Shown here one piece after another: positions 1 through 8,058 of a DNA stretch of 64,000 nt. The stretch spans positions 248,001 to 312,000 of the forward strand of contig NZ_JBKHKJ010000001.1 of the NCBI RefSeq assembly GCF_046546515.1, in the 5' to 3' direction. Origin of the DNA: Parasediminibacterium sp046546515 (GTDB lineage: Bacteria; Bacteroidota; Bacteroidia; Chitinophagales; Chitinophagaceae). The first letter of the stretch is position 1. Each line of letters begins with the position of its first letter. The translations under genes and the position numbers were made by a program. The notes under the pieces were generated by a model. The model searched no databases. It saw only the letters and a program-made list of their open reading frames with translations, and was not told where the DNA came from.

Positions 1-108
1 ACCCATGTAAAGCAGCATTGGCTGTTTCTCGGCTGACTCGTCCTCAACGCCAGCCGGCGAGATCCTCAACAACAATTCACCAAAAGAAAGTACTTTTTTC
101 TTGTGCAT
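1..108 (-). CDS. Sugar kinase N-terminus, PfkB family (KDG-kinase-like), partial
   Basis: The reverse strand opens at an ATG (106-108) and runs off the left edge after 36 codons without a stop. The visible N-terminus begins MHKKKVLSFGELLLRISP. A short lysine-rich start followed by FGE(L/I)xLRxSP is the classic beginning of PfkB-type sugar kinases, and of 2-dehydro-3-deoxygluconokinase in particular. Such an enzyme phosphorylates 2-keto-3-deoxygluconate, the end product of unsaturated uronate catabolism, in the cytoplasm. That would fit the uronate-processing GH88 in the locus at 15-42 kb, although it lies 15 kb away. The catalytic C-terminus is not in the window, so substrate specificity is an inference; ribokinase or fructokinase activity remains possible. 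Confidence 0.6.
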   Translation of the reverse strand, partial: MHKKKVLSFGELLLRISPAGVEDESAEKQPMLLYMG

Positions 109-226
109 GTCCTTATCTTATTGTATAGTTAAAAAGGTATATGGCAACTTATTCAACATAAAACGCTTGGGCAAGCCGATGAAACGCTTCATAGTTACAA
201 ATTAAAGAATAAATAGCCTTGCATGG

Positions 227-820
227 TGTTTTAGGGCTAATTCTTTTTTTGAGGTGCTGGTGAGTGCCAACCCAGCATTTAAAGTAACCTGATTTGAATA
301 CATAGTGAAAATATTTATGAAGCATTTTAAGGGGCTTTACCTGCTTGGTTTTGCTGGCTTTTGACACCCTGAATTTAATTTTCAGGTATTCCTGCATCAT
401 AACTCATTGAAATACAGTGCTTTTATATTTTTAAAAATGAGTGTTTTGTGAGTGAAAAGTGAGTGTTTTGTGAGTGATTTATGAGTGATTTATGAGTGAA
501 AAGTGAGTGATTTGTGAGTGATTTTTCGTGCTTTTTTAAGTACGGATGTAGTTCATAATAATGTTTGTTTGTATGTTGAAAATAAGGCCTACGGGGCAGC
601 GAGCCAAGGCGATGGCGGCCGCAGGGATTAAACCAACGAAAACAAGAGCCATATATTACAAAGTTGGGATTGATTTGGCATATGTGCAAAAGAACAATCC
701 TATATGGGGGAAATATGCCACCATGAGTGCCCAGAAATGCCCCCATGGTGGGAGAAAATCTACGTTACAATAACAAATGCAAACTCACCAGTACCTCAAA
801 AAAGAATTAGCCTGTTTTAG
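227..820 (+). mobile_element. Mobile repeat copy A: complete, with TIRs and 8-bp target duplication
   Basis: A 578-bp non-coding element (235-812) with 29/28-bp imperfect terminal inverted repeats at 235-263 (GGCTAATTC, T-run, GAGGTGCTGGTGA) and 785-812. It is flanked by a perfect 8-bp direct repeat TGTTTTAG at 227-234 and 813-820. Internally it holds a conserved lead-in (AACTCATTGAAAT, 402-414), an 11-bp repeat array (439-526), a spacer and a G5/C5 palindromic box (about 698-752, CCACCATG against CATGGTGG). No transposase is encoded, so it must move in trans. Related copies lie at 11755, 25656, 45350 and 57800. It sits between the sugar kinase and the Lrp gene. Two opposing short ORFs inside (561-773 and 423-746) look like by-products of the repeat. 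Confidence 0.85.
439..526 (+). repeat. 11-bp direct-repeat array, 8 units (GAGTG type)
   Basis: Eight contiguous units of exactly 11 bp, each beginning GAGTG: GAGTGTTTTGT, GAGTGAAAAGT, GAGTGTTTTGT, GAGTGATTTAT twice, GAGTGAAAAGT, GAGTGATTTGT and GAGTGATTTTT. The first five bases are invariant; the other six are A/T-rich and variable, often TTTT or AAAA. The period is close to one helical turn, so the invariant part lies on one face of the DNA, as expected for iterated protein-binding sites. The period is not a multiple of three and no conserved protein results. Confidence 0.9.
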
Positions 821-835
821 GCGAAGTAGTTTGTT

Positions 836-1315
836 TTATTCCTGAACGATAACGTTCCTGCTGAAGCTTTCCTCAAGGGAAATCAATGTTTCGGTCCTTT
901 CAATGCCTTTTATTTTTTGCAATTCATCGTGCAGTACATAGCGCAGCTGCTGTATGTCTTTGCACACAATTTCTGCAAACATGCTATAGTTGCCCGTGGT
1001 ATAGTTTACCCGTACCACCTGCGGTATTTTTTTCAGTTCCTTGGCCACATCGTCGTACAAAGAGCTTTTTTCTAAGAAAATACCAATGAAGGCAATAACA
1101 TCGTAGCCCAAGGCTGCAAGGTTAACAGACAGCTTTTTGCCAGTAACTACTTTCTGCTCTTCTAGCTTTTTGATGCGCACATGTATGGTACCGCCCGATA
1201 CAAAAAGCTTTTTGCCTAAGTCGTTATAAGATATTTCTGCATCGTTCATCATTTCCTGGATAATTTGGAAATCCAATTTGTCAAGTACTAATTTTGAGGC
1301 GGATTTGTTTTCCAT
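836..1315 (-). CDS. Lrp/AsnC family transcriptional regulator
   Basis: 159 residues, the usual length for the family. Residues about 12-60 form the N-terminal winged helix-turn-helix (LDKLDFQIIQEMMNDAEIS, then GGTIHVRIKKLEEQKVV as recognition region). Residues about 65-150 form the RAM ligand-binding and oligomerisation domain, with the typical ALGYDVIAFIGI strand and a VRVNYTTGNYSMFAEIVCKD core. Such proteins are DNA-binding octamers that sense amino acids and control amino-acid metabolism or transport genes. The gene is monocistronic, with mobile repeat A close downstream and a structured RNA gene diverging upstream. The 150-bp upstream gap is very A/T-rich, and autoregulation there would be typical. 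The effector cannot be told from sequence. Confidence 0.9.
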   Translation of the reverse strand: MENKSASKLVLDKLDFQIIQEMMNDAEISYNDLGKKLFVSGGTIHVRIKKLEEQKVVTGKKLSVNLAALGYDVIAFIGIFLEKSSLYDDVAKELKKIPQVVRVNYTTGNYSMFAEIVCKDIQQLRYVLHDELQKIKGIERTETLISLEESFSRNVIVQE

Positions 1316-1464
1316 ATTAGAGAGTTTTCAATATTGTGTGTAAAATACTAAACAATTTCTAAATTTTACAAAAAAATATTAAAATATTTACAACATAACC
1401 ATTCTTTTGCCTAATATTGCACTGTCAAATAGAAATAGATGGCATTGATAGCGTTCTTTTATAC

Positions 1465-1636
1465 TGTGGGGTGATGAAACTTTTGGCAGACATGCCCTCT
1501 TGTCTCGGGGGTGAGGATCACGGGATAAACATAGCATAGAGCCGTTGCAATAGCAATATTGCCTCGACCAGGGTCGACCACTCAACTTTGTGCTACGGCT
1601 AACCGCCTCGTGGAGGTTCGACCCCTCCCCCTACAG
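1465..1636 (+). ncRNA. tRNA-like structured RNA with a ~100-nt extension in place of the variable arm
   Basis: The ends fold as a tRNA. The acceptor stem is 1465-1471 TGTGGGG with 1629-1635 CCCTACA (one G-U), with G1636 in the discriminator position. The D-arm has ATG/CAT around a loop containing GG. The anticodon arm is CCCTC (1495-1499), loop TTGTCTC, GGGGG (1507-1511). The T-arm is GGAGG TTCGACC CCTCC (1612-1628), perfectly canonical. Between the anticodon arm and the T-arm lie 100 nt where a tRNA has 4-20. This insert folds too: GAGG/CCTC (1513-1516/1606-1609), a 10-bp stem with one mismatch (1540-1549/1591-1600), and hairpin TCGAC-CAGG-GTCGA (1564-1577). No CCA is encoded. A strong terminator follows. 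Anticodon GTC would read Asp, but U at position 37 is unusual. It may be an aberrant tRNA or a tRNA-mimicking regulatory RNA. Confidence 0.55.
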
Positions 1637-1642
1637 CTACTT

Positions 1643-1679
1643 AATCCGTTGATGGCATAAACCATCAACGGATTTTTTT
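1643..1679 (+). terminator. Intrinsic terminator of the tRNA-like RNA
   Basis: A perfect 13-bp stem (AATCCGTTGATGG and its complement, 1643-1655/1662-1674) with loop CATAAA is followed by a T-run. It starts seven bases after the predicted 3' end of the tRNA-like RNA and terminates rightward transcription, supporting an independent short transcript. Confidence 0.9.
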
Positions 1680-2132
1680 ATGCATTTTATATGTCCCCTA
1701 TTTAAACCTAGAGTAAATACACATCTCCTATTGAGTTAAGTGTTGCCTTCTAGCATGTAAACCTCACCCCCCACCCCCTTTCCAAAGGCGAGGGGGAGTC
1801 AGCCCTTGACAAAATGCAAGAGGTTTTATGATAAATTTCCCTTGCAGCTATCTATTTTGGTTAAACTAAAAAGGCTAAAAAGATATATACCCTAGCTATT
1901 TAAACAGGAAAAATAAATCTAGCGTTATAAAATAAAAAGAGGCTGCCCAATATTTTACTATACAAACAACCTCTTCTTTAAAAATTGAGAGTACTATTTT
2001 AAACTACCTCCAAAATAAAATCCTCCACTATCCCTAATTTCTCATGTACTGCCTTTAAAAAACCTACATCTTGTTTTCATTTGTCGTTCATTATTGAAGG
2101 ATTGTTTAACTTTTCCACTCTTTCAAATGGCA
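1680..2132. other. Intergenic region with G/C-rich repeat and a small gene relic
   Basis: No intact gene. Bases 1768-1800 hold a copy of the common CCTCACCCC...CCTTTCCAAAGG...GGGG intergenic repeat also seen near 13.6, 26.2, 26.4 and 45.4 kb. An imperfect hairpin (GAGGCTG near 1946 with CAACCTC near 1968) lies in front of an A/T tract and could act as a terminator. On the minus strand, 1999-2074 reads as a 24-codon stop-terminated peptide tail (DVGFLKAVHEKLGIVEDFIL...), preceded by stops. It looks like the C-terminal relic of a lost gene that I cannot identify. Confidence 0.35.
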
Positions 2133-3068
2133 TCAAAACAACGCTGCTGCCCCAATAATAGCCGCATCCTCGCTCAACTTGGCCCTCACAATAGGCAATT
2201 CAATGCCTACCTGCTTTAAATTTTGTTTTAGCTGTGGCAAAAATAGTTTTTCCCCGTTCATGATATTGCCGCCTATCACTACTATTTCTGGGTTGCTTTG
2301 CTCGATAAAAAAAGCTAGGAAACTGGCAAGGTTGTCTGCAAACTCATTGAATACCAACTTGGCATTTTCATCTTCAGGGTATATATCGGCTATTTGCTTG
2401 GCTCCTTTTACTTGTAGGCCTGTAAGGCTATGGTAATATTTCACAAACCAACGTGAGGAAATATAGTCTTCTGCAATGCTTTCTTTAAAAGGGGTGCACC
2501 ACAAATCTGCATCTACCACATCATGATGATGCAGTGTTGTGGAACCCAAACCAGTGCCTAGTGTAATGCCAATAGCATGTTGGTAGCCCACTGCAGCACC
2601 AGCAAACCACTCGCCTTTTAAAAAAGCCGCAGCATCGTTTATAAAACGGATATTCCCCTCATCGATGCCTAGGCTAGCAGCAAGCAGGGTTTTAATATTT
2701 TTGCCATACAAGGCTTCGTATTTGGCATTCCCTATCATTAAAGAAATACCGTTTTCATAATCAAAAGGGCCTGGCATGGCAATGCCAATTTGCTGTTTGG
2801 GCAACAACTCCCCTCCTGCTGCTTGCTTTATCACCTGCACCCATGCACTCAAAATATTTTCTAGCGTGCCTTTGGAGTCCAAATGCCCACGGAAATGCGT
2901 GCCATCAATAATGGCACGTTTGCCCATGTCTACCAATGCTGCCGTGATATGCGTGCCCCCAATATCAATGCCCAAAACAGTATTCTCAGCCTTAGCTACT
3001 TGCTCAATTGCCATATCAGTCATAGGTAAATCAGCTAAAATATCCATGCAAAAACTATTTTGAGGCAA
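2133..3068 (-). CDS. ROK family sugar kinase / glucokinase-like protein
   Basis: 311 residues, typical ROK size. The N-terminal ATP-binding phosphate motif is VLGIDIGGTHITAALVD (about residues 31-47). A second glycine-rich loop, ITLGTGLGSTTL, is at about 168-179, and the C-terminal adenosine-site motif PEIVVIGGNIMNGEKLFLP at about 259-277. The usual ROK zinc signature CxCGxxGC is not obvious, as in several Bacteroidota ROK kinases. It probably phosphorylates a hexose (glucose, mannose or N-acetyl sugar) in the cytoplasm. Internal Met codons at residues 8, 16 and 19 are alternative starts; the kinase core begins only at residue 31, so the annotated N-terminus may be long. The serine hydrolase gene lies 45 bp upstream on the same strand, suggesting an operon. 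Confidence 0.8.
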   Translation of the reverse strand: MPQNSFCMDILADLPMTDMAIEQVAKAENTVLGIDIGGTHITAALVDMGKRAIIDGTHFRGHLDSKGTLENILSAWVQVIKQAAGGELLPKQQIGIAMPGPFDYENGISLMIGNAKYEALYGKNIKTLLAASLGIDEGNIRFINDAAAFLKGEWFAGAAVGYQHAIGITLGTGLGSTTLHHHDVVDADLWCTPFKESIAEDYISSRWFVKYYHSLTGLQVKGAKQIADIYPEDENAKLVFNEFADNLASFLAFFIEQSNPEIVVIGGNIMNGEKLFLPQLKQNLKQVGIELPIVRAKLSEDAAIIGAAALF

Positions 3069-3113
3069 TGATATGAAAAATACAAATACAGGTATTTTGT
3101 TATTGCTCGAGTG

Positions 3114-4202
3114 TTATTTCACAACCTTGTCAATCAAAGATTTTAAGCCTGAATATCGCTCATGGCGGCCTTTGCTGTTTACATTGAAGGAAAACAAAAT
3201 GGCTGCGTATTGCCTTTTATTGTCTATCCAAGGGAACGTGCCAAACAATCCCGGGCTTGATACCACATTGGCTTTGCCATTGCCATCTCCTATTTCTATA
3301 ATCCATTCGCCAAATCCATAGCCCCAGTTGCCTGCTTCTGCTGGCGAGTAAGCAATGGTTGCCGATGTGTTATAGCTTTGCTGCATGGCCAATAGCGACT
3401 GTGGGGCAAGCACTTGCTTGCCATTGTATTTGCCATTTTGCAATAGCATGATTAGGAATTGCAAATAATCTTCTGCCGTGCTACTGGCACCTCCTGCTGG
3501 CAGCACCACCGCAGCATTGCCAAAACTGGTGTTTTTCATGCCACAAGGCTGGGCAATGCGTTCTTGAAAAAGGGTTTCAAAACTTTTGCCGCTTATTTTT
3601 TCTATCACAGAAGCTGCTATTTGCAGCCCTACGTTGCTATAATGGAATGTTTTGCCAGGCTCGCCCTCCATAGGCATGGCAGCAATATTGGCACTGGCTT
3701 CATCCATGCTTTTCAGTGTTTTTAATTCGCCGAGGCTTTCCTTTAATGGCGGGGCTTGTATGCCGGTTAAGTGGCTAAGGCAATCTTTGATGGTGATATT
3801 GCCTTTCCCGTTTTGCGTAAGTATGGGCAAATACTTGCCCACGGTATCGTTTAAACCTAGTTTGCCATCCTGCACAAAAGTCATTACCAATGCGGCAGAC
3901 AACCATTTGCTGCAACTGGCTATAGGCTGCTGGGTGGTAGTAGTAAAATTCTGCGTTGCATTGTCAGGGTCTTTACCTTGCTTTTTGGCTACCCACTTTG
4001 ATGCTATTTTTTCACGAATATTCATGCTATTGGCCGCATGGCTATAGATTATTTTGCCATCTTTCCATACCATCAGCACTGCCCTTCCGCCCAGTTCATG
4101 CAAGTTGTCGTCAAGCCATTTATCTGCTGGTGCAAAATTGGCTTGCCCCATGCTGGCTATGCCCATTAATAGAAAAAGAATAAGGAAAAGGGCTTTTGGC
4201 AT
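3114..4202 (-). CDS. Secreted serine hydrolase, beta-lactamase class C / penicillin-binding-protein-like
   Basis: 362 residues with a clear signal peptide (MPKALFLILFLLMGIASMGQ). The catalytic SxxK motif is SCSK in PIASCSKWLSAALV (about residues 95-108), and the YxN motif is YSN in FHYSNVGLQIAASVIEK (about 185-202). This order and spacing match the class C beta-lactamase superfamily, which includes esterases, D-aminopeptidases and carboxypeptidases. The C-terminal part contains the expected GWGYGFG-like strand (NWGYGFGEWIIEIGDG). It acts in the periplasm or outside the cell. Genuine beta-lactamase activity is not implied, since many Bacteroidota homologues are peptidases or esterases of unknown substrate. 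It probably shares a transcript with the ROK kinase downstream. Confidence 0.85.
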   Translation of the reverse strand: MPKALFLILFLLMGIASMGQANFAPADKWLDDNLHELGGRAVLMVWKDGKIIYSHAANSMNIREKIASKWVAKKQGKDPDNATQNFTTTTQQPIASCSKWLSAALVMTFVQDGKLGLNDTVGKYLPILTQNGKGNITIKDCLSHLTGIQAPPLKESLGELKTLKSMDEASANIAAMPMEGEPGKTFHYSNVGLQIAASVIEKISGKSFETLFQERIAQPCGMKNTSFGNAAVVLPAGGASSTAEDYLQFLIMLLQNGKYNGKQVLAPQSLLAMQQSYNTSATIAYSPAEAGNWGYGFGEWIIEIGDGNGKANVVSSPGLFGTFPWIDNKRQYAAILFSFNVNSKGRHERYSGLKSLIDKVVK

Positions 4203-4284
4203 ATAAATAAAAAGTTTTATTTATCAAAAAAAACTTATGAATGGCGTAATGAATAAGAAGCTTCTTCACACACTTTAGGGCTAT

Positions 4285-4410
4285 CCACTCGCTTTCTTCA
4301 TCCCCGCTATTACGTGGCACGAAGCAATCTGCCCTACGATATTTTAGCATAACTATATTCGGTTAGATTTCTCCTGGTGTCGAAATGACGGGGATGAAGA
4401 AAGCGAATGG
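4285..4410. repeat. Palindromic intergenic repeat with 22-bp arms
   Basis: The inverted arms CCACTCGCTTTCTTCATCCCCG (4285-4306) and their near complement (4389-4410, one mismatch) enclose a core with GGCACGAAGCAATCTGCC. The GAAGCAATCTGCC word is frequent in palindromic intergenic repeats of this phylum (from memory). It lies between two leftward genes and would form a long hairpin in RNA. Confidence 0.7.
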
Positions 4411-4441
4411 GGAGCCTAAATATAAAATATAAACAACCATA

Positions 4442-7400
4442 TTAAAAATCAAGCCCAAGTGAAAAATACCATACTGGCTGGCCCCTGAAAATGCCTTTCA
4501 TGGGCCAGGCGGTGTCTAGCTTCACAAAATAGCCCAGCAAATTGCTCCTCGCCCCAAAGCCATAACCACCCGCAAATGGCCCCAAGCCACCTGCATCTAT
4601 GGTAACAGACACGGGGTTGGCTGTTGGGTTATCGGCTGTTGCTGGCGTGGTAAAGGTTTGGTGTGGGCGATGGATGCCGTTGTAAAGGCCATTCCAAGCT
4701 GTTCCTAGGTCTATAAATTGTACTAATTGAAAATTCCTGATAAACGCATTGTTAATAGGATTGTCTAAAAAAGTAGCGAAAACAGGAAGCCTAAATTCGC
4801 TGTTCAGCACCACTGCATTGTTGCCATTGGCAATATTTTGGGTGTAGCCACGCATGTTTACTGCTAACGATTGGTAAGCATAAGCTTGGTCATTAGCTGG
4901 GGCGTTATTGCTATTGAACTTCGGGTTTATCCATCCGTCCACTCCACCCAAGTAATAAATTATTTTTTGGCTGCCCCAGCTAAAGTCGCCCGCTGCCCTG
5001 CCAGCCCAGATAAAATTGCGGTAAATGGGCTTGTAATAACGGCCGTCAAAACCAAAATTATAGGTATTTTTACCTTTGTAAGGGGTATTGCCAAAAGGGG
5101 TATTAATGTCCATGTAAATCTTGAAACGCACGCCATCCCAAATGTTCTGGGCAACGTTCAGCGTGTTGTCGTGCACATATTCCAGGCGCGACAAAACAAA
5201 ACTAGACAAGCCATCTGGTACCTGTAAGCTATACTGGTCAACAGCTTTTAAAATAGCCCTGTCTGTCCTTACTCCAATGGTGGCACGCAAGCTTTTTACT
5301 TCATTAAAGGGCAAAGTAAAATTTACTTGGTACAGGTTGGTGTACAACCCACCAGGATATTCGTCGTAAGTATTAGGCCGGATAAAAGTAACAGATGAAT
5401 TGCTGCGGTAATAAGTAAGCCCCCAGTCAACCATCCTTTTATTGTTTTGGAATGAGAAAAAGAAATCTTTGTCATTCAGGTTATTGAAACCAAGCCTTAC
5501 TCCCCCTACAAATTTAACGTCCTCAAATAAATCGCTAGTGCCTACCTGGAAATTCAGGTTTAGGCTATTGCCATTGTTTAGCACGATAGGCCCATACCCA
5601 CCTTCATAAGGCTGGTACCTGTTTACCAAAACCGTGTTTGTAATGCCGCTTTGCACATAGTCGGCATTAAAATGGTAACGATAGTTGAACATTTTTGTTT
5701 TTGCCAAAGCCACATCATTTTTGTTCGCCAACTTTGCCTGGTTCATCAGGGCGGTAACGCTCGAATCTGGCTTGTCGTCTGCAAATTCATTCTGAAAAAA
5801 GTCTTTTGGCTTGGCCTTGGCAGTATCGGCATCAGTGGCAACTAGCTGCCCTTTTTTATACACTGTTGCTTTGCCCTCTGCGGCTTTAGTGCTTTGTATA
5901 ATGCTTTTCATATACTCGGTTGGCCTGGCTTGCACATTCCTGCTTCTTAGTACATCTTCATTTATTTTTAATTTGTACAGGTTTTTATTATCGCCATCCC
6001 GCTTGGTTTCGCTTATCTGCCCGTTGTTGCCCGCAACCTTGGTTTCTATGATAGAATTGGAGTAATTGGTAATAGGGAACGTATAAGTAGAATCTTTAAA
6101 TACTTGGAAATAACTAACGCTGTCTGGTTCTTGTTTTTGCCATGCCACCAATGCCGAGTCCATTTCTTTTGGCGATGGGTTTCTTAGCAGTTCGTCGCCT
6201 ATGTAATACAAAGTGTCTAGCCCATTTCTTTGCGTTGAGAAAAAGCCAGCCCAGCGGTTGGTAATGCCCGTTTCGTCCGATACAAAAGTAAAGTGGTTTA
6301 CATTGTACTGCATGGGGTTGGTAGCGTTGCCGTGTTTCATGCTAGTTAGCTGTGCCACCTGCTTGGTAGGGGTATTGTTAAAAATATCTACCATGTATAT
6401 GTTGAAAGGGTAACGGCTAGGCAAAACCGTGTCTTTGTTTGGGGCATTGTTCCCCGGCCTGTTGGAAGAAAAAAGAATGCCCGACCTGTTGGGGAACGAT
6501 ACAAATGTGGGGTTTAAATCGTCGTAAATATCATTGGTTATTTGGGTAATTTGCTGCTCTTCTATTTTGTAAATATAAATATCTGAATGCCCATTTTTCA
6601 CGGCACTGAGTACCACCGTGTTAGGGTCTAGCATATAGCTTGCATCTAAAACCTGATCGAAATACTTAAACTCTTGGAAGTTCTTTTTAAACCCTGCTAC
6701 CATGTCATAAACAAACATCTTTATTTTGCCCGCCTCCGGGTATATTACCAATAGATCCCTACCCTTTGTGTCCCAGGCAAGTATGGGGTAGTTGGGGTTA
6801 ATGTCGCCCTGGCGGGTACGCACACCAGTATGCAGCAAGGTAGTTTCGTCATAATTGCCGTCTATCAGCTTGGTTTTGTAAAGCCCTTTTTTAAATTCCA
6901 CTTCTGCATAGCTGCCGTTCCTGGGGTTTGGGTTTACGGTAAAGCGGTAATAATCAAACTTGCTTACATCTTCCGATACCACTACCGATCCTTTAGGGTT
7001 GTTGCGCCTTTTGCTTACATCCTTATTGTATTTTTCTTCTTCATAGTCCATGAAGCCCGTCAGTACTTCTTTAAACTTCTTTTTGCAAATTTTTAAAGAG
7101 GCATTGTTCAGGCTTTTGTAAATACGAGCTAGGTACAGAAAATAGGTAACATTTTCTGGCTTGTATTTCTCGGCTATATAAAACCAAAAAGCATGGCCTG
7201 CAAGCAATGGTTTTTTAAAAGCGTACTTGTAAAATTTGTTGTAATTGCCAGAGAGTATGTCTTCTTTCAGTTCATCGTCCAGCGTGGTGTTCCATGGCTC
7301 GGCAGTATAGGCCACATAGCCATCTGTAAGCCATTTGGGTAAATCGAGTAGGGCTTGATTGCTGGCAAAATCACCAACGTCCTCACCAAACATCAGGTTG

Positions 7401-7849
7401 TCGTTGAGTACCTTGGCAAGCCCTTGCCTTATTTGTTGCTTCAGGTGTGTGTGGTTGCCGTCAAAGTAAAGCACCATTTTATTGTTTACCAATGTGGTAA
7501 GCCCCCCTGCGCTTTGCCAGTCATTGCCCAGCCCTATATTGCTTTGTTTGTAATCGTCATAGCTATTGTACACCACAATATCGGTGCGTTTTTGCAAGGA
7601 ATATTCCACAGCGGTTTCTATTGATGGCAGTTCTTCTTCTGCTACCAGTGCCGCAAATTTGCCAAGCTCGGTACCGCCTTGGTGTACATAAACATTAAAA
7701 TTGGCAGTTTGGTAAAACTTCCACCTGAGTTTTTTGAATTGCAGCCTGTTTTTGCCAAACGTAACCGTGTTTACCTGGGCAAGCAACGAAAATGGAAAAA
7801 CAAATAAAACCAATACCGGTAGCCAAGTGTGAATAATATATTTTCGCAT
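4442..7849 (-). CDS. Large outer-membrane protein: peptidase-MA-like domain, TolB-type propeller, C-terminal beta-barrel
   Basis: About 1135 residues from the start chosen at 7849 (MRKYIIHTWLPVLVLFVFPF, a good signal peptide ending ...LLAQ). An upstream in-frame Met at 7927 adds 26 residues with no signal character. Residues about 40-250 resemble the gluzincin-like peptidase-MA domain of Bacteroidota surface proteins (HLKQQIRQGLAKVLNDNLMFG and LPKWLTDGYVAYTAEPW), but no HExxH is visible, so catalysis is doubtful. The middle (about 340-560) has WD40/TolB-type propeller repeats (NPTFVSFPNRSGILFSSNRPG). The C-terminal ~380 residues show alternating beta strands, end in FSLGLDF and look like a BamA/surface-antigen barrel. 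It is probably an outer-membrane protein of unknown role. Confidence 0.7.
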   Translation of the reverse strand: MRKYIIHTWLPVLVLFVFPFSLLAQVNTVTFGKNRLQFKKLRWKFYQTANFNVYVHQGGTELGKFAALVAEEELPSIETAVEYSLQKRTDIVVYNSYDDYKQSNIGLGNDWQSAGGLTTLVNNKMVLYFDGNHTHLKQQIRQGLAKVLNDNLMFGEDVGDFASNQALLDLPKWLTDGYVAYTAEPWNTTLDDELKEDILSGNYNKFYKYAFKKPLLAGHAFWFYIAEKYKPENVTYFLYLARIYKSLNNASLKICKKKFKEVLTGFMDYEEEKYNKDVSKRRNNPKGSVVVSEDVSKFDYYRFTVNPNPRNGSYAEVEFKKGLYKTKLIDGNYDETTLLHTGVRTRQGDINPNYPILAWDTKGRDLLVIYPEAGKIKMFVYDMVAGFKKNFQEFKYFDQVLDASYMLDPNTVVLSAVKNGHSDIYIYKIEEQQITQITNDIYDDLNPTFVSFPNRSGILFSSNRPGNNAPNKDTVLPSRYPFNIYMVDIFNNTPTKQVAQLTSMKHGNATNPMQYNVNHFTFVSDETGITNRWAGFFSTQRNGLDTLYYIGDELLRNPSPKEMDSALVAWQKQEPDSVSYFQVFKDSTYTFPITNYSNSIIETKVAGNNGQISETKRDGDNKNLYKLKINEDVLRSRNVQARPTEYMKSIIQSTKAAEGKATVYKKGQLVATDADTAKAKPKDFFQNEFADDKPDSSVTALMNQAKLANKNDVALAKTKMFNYRYHFNADYVQSGITNTVLVNRYQPYEGGYGPIVLNNGNSLNLNFQVGTSDLFEDVKFVGGVRLGFNNLNDKDFFFSFQNNKRMVDWGLTYYRSNSSVTFIRPNTYDEYPGGLYTNLYQVNFTLPFNEVKSLRATIGVRTDRAILKAVDQYSLQVPDGLSSFVLSRLEYVHDNTLNVAQNIWDGVRFKIYMDINTPFGNTPYKGKNTYNFGFDGRYYKPIYRNFIWAGRAAGDFSWGSQKIIYYLGGVDGWINPKFNSNNAPANDQAYAYQSLAVNMRGYTQNIANGNNAVVLNSEFRLPVFATFLDNPINNAFIRNFQLVQFIDLGTAWNGLYNGIHRPHQTFTTPATADNPTANPVSVTIDAGGLGPFAGGYGFGARSNLLGYFVKLDTAWPMKGIFRGQPVWYFSLGLDF

Positions 7850-8058
7850 GTTTCTTAATTCTTGTACTATATAAGTTTTTCTGATATTGACCCTAAAAGT
7901 TAAAACCCCAACAAATGCCCTGAACAATGAGTTTAGTTTCCCATTAAAAAAAATCGCTTGGTAAAATTACTTTATTCAGCTTTGTGGCTGCAAATCATTA
8001 GTTGTAGCACTGTTAAAATTAGGTGTTTACTTTATACAAACTTCTAAAAACGTCAAAT

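Noticed and set aside
439..526. CRISPR array
   Set aside because: Units are 11 bp, contiguous, with no unique spacers of constant length and no cas genes anywhere in the window.
423..773. Overlapping ORFs in mobile repeats A and E (QKNNPIWGKYATMS / HGGIFPPYRI peptides)
   Set aside because: Similar in A and E but broken in B, C and D. The 11-bp period is not a multiple of three, and the two strands are open simultaneously only because of low complexity; judged non-coding.
1388..1585. Minus-strand 65-codon ORF across the tRNA-like RNA
   Set aside because: Opposite to a strongly structured RNA with its own terminator; no protein-like motif.
1465..1636. tmRNA
   Set aside because: Far too short, has an anticodon arm and no tag reading frame with a terminal Ala-Ala; the tRNA-like shell alone is not enough.
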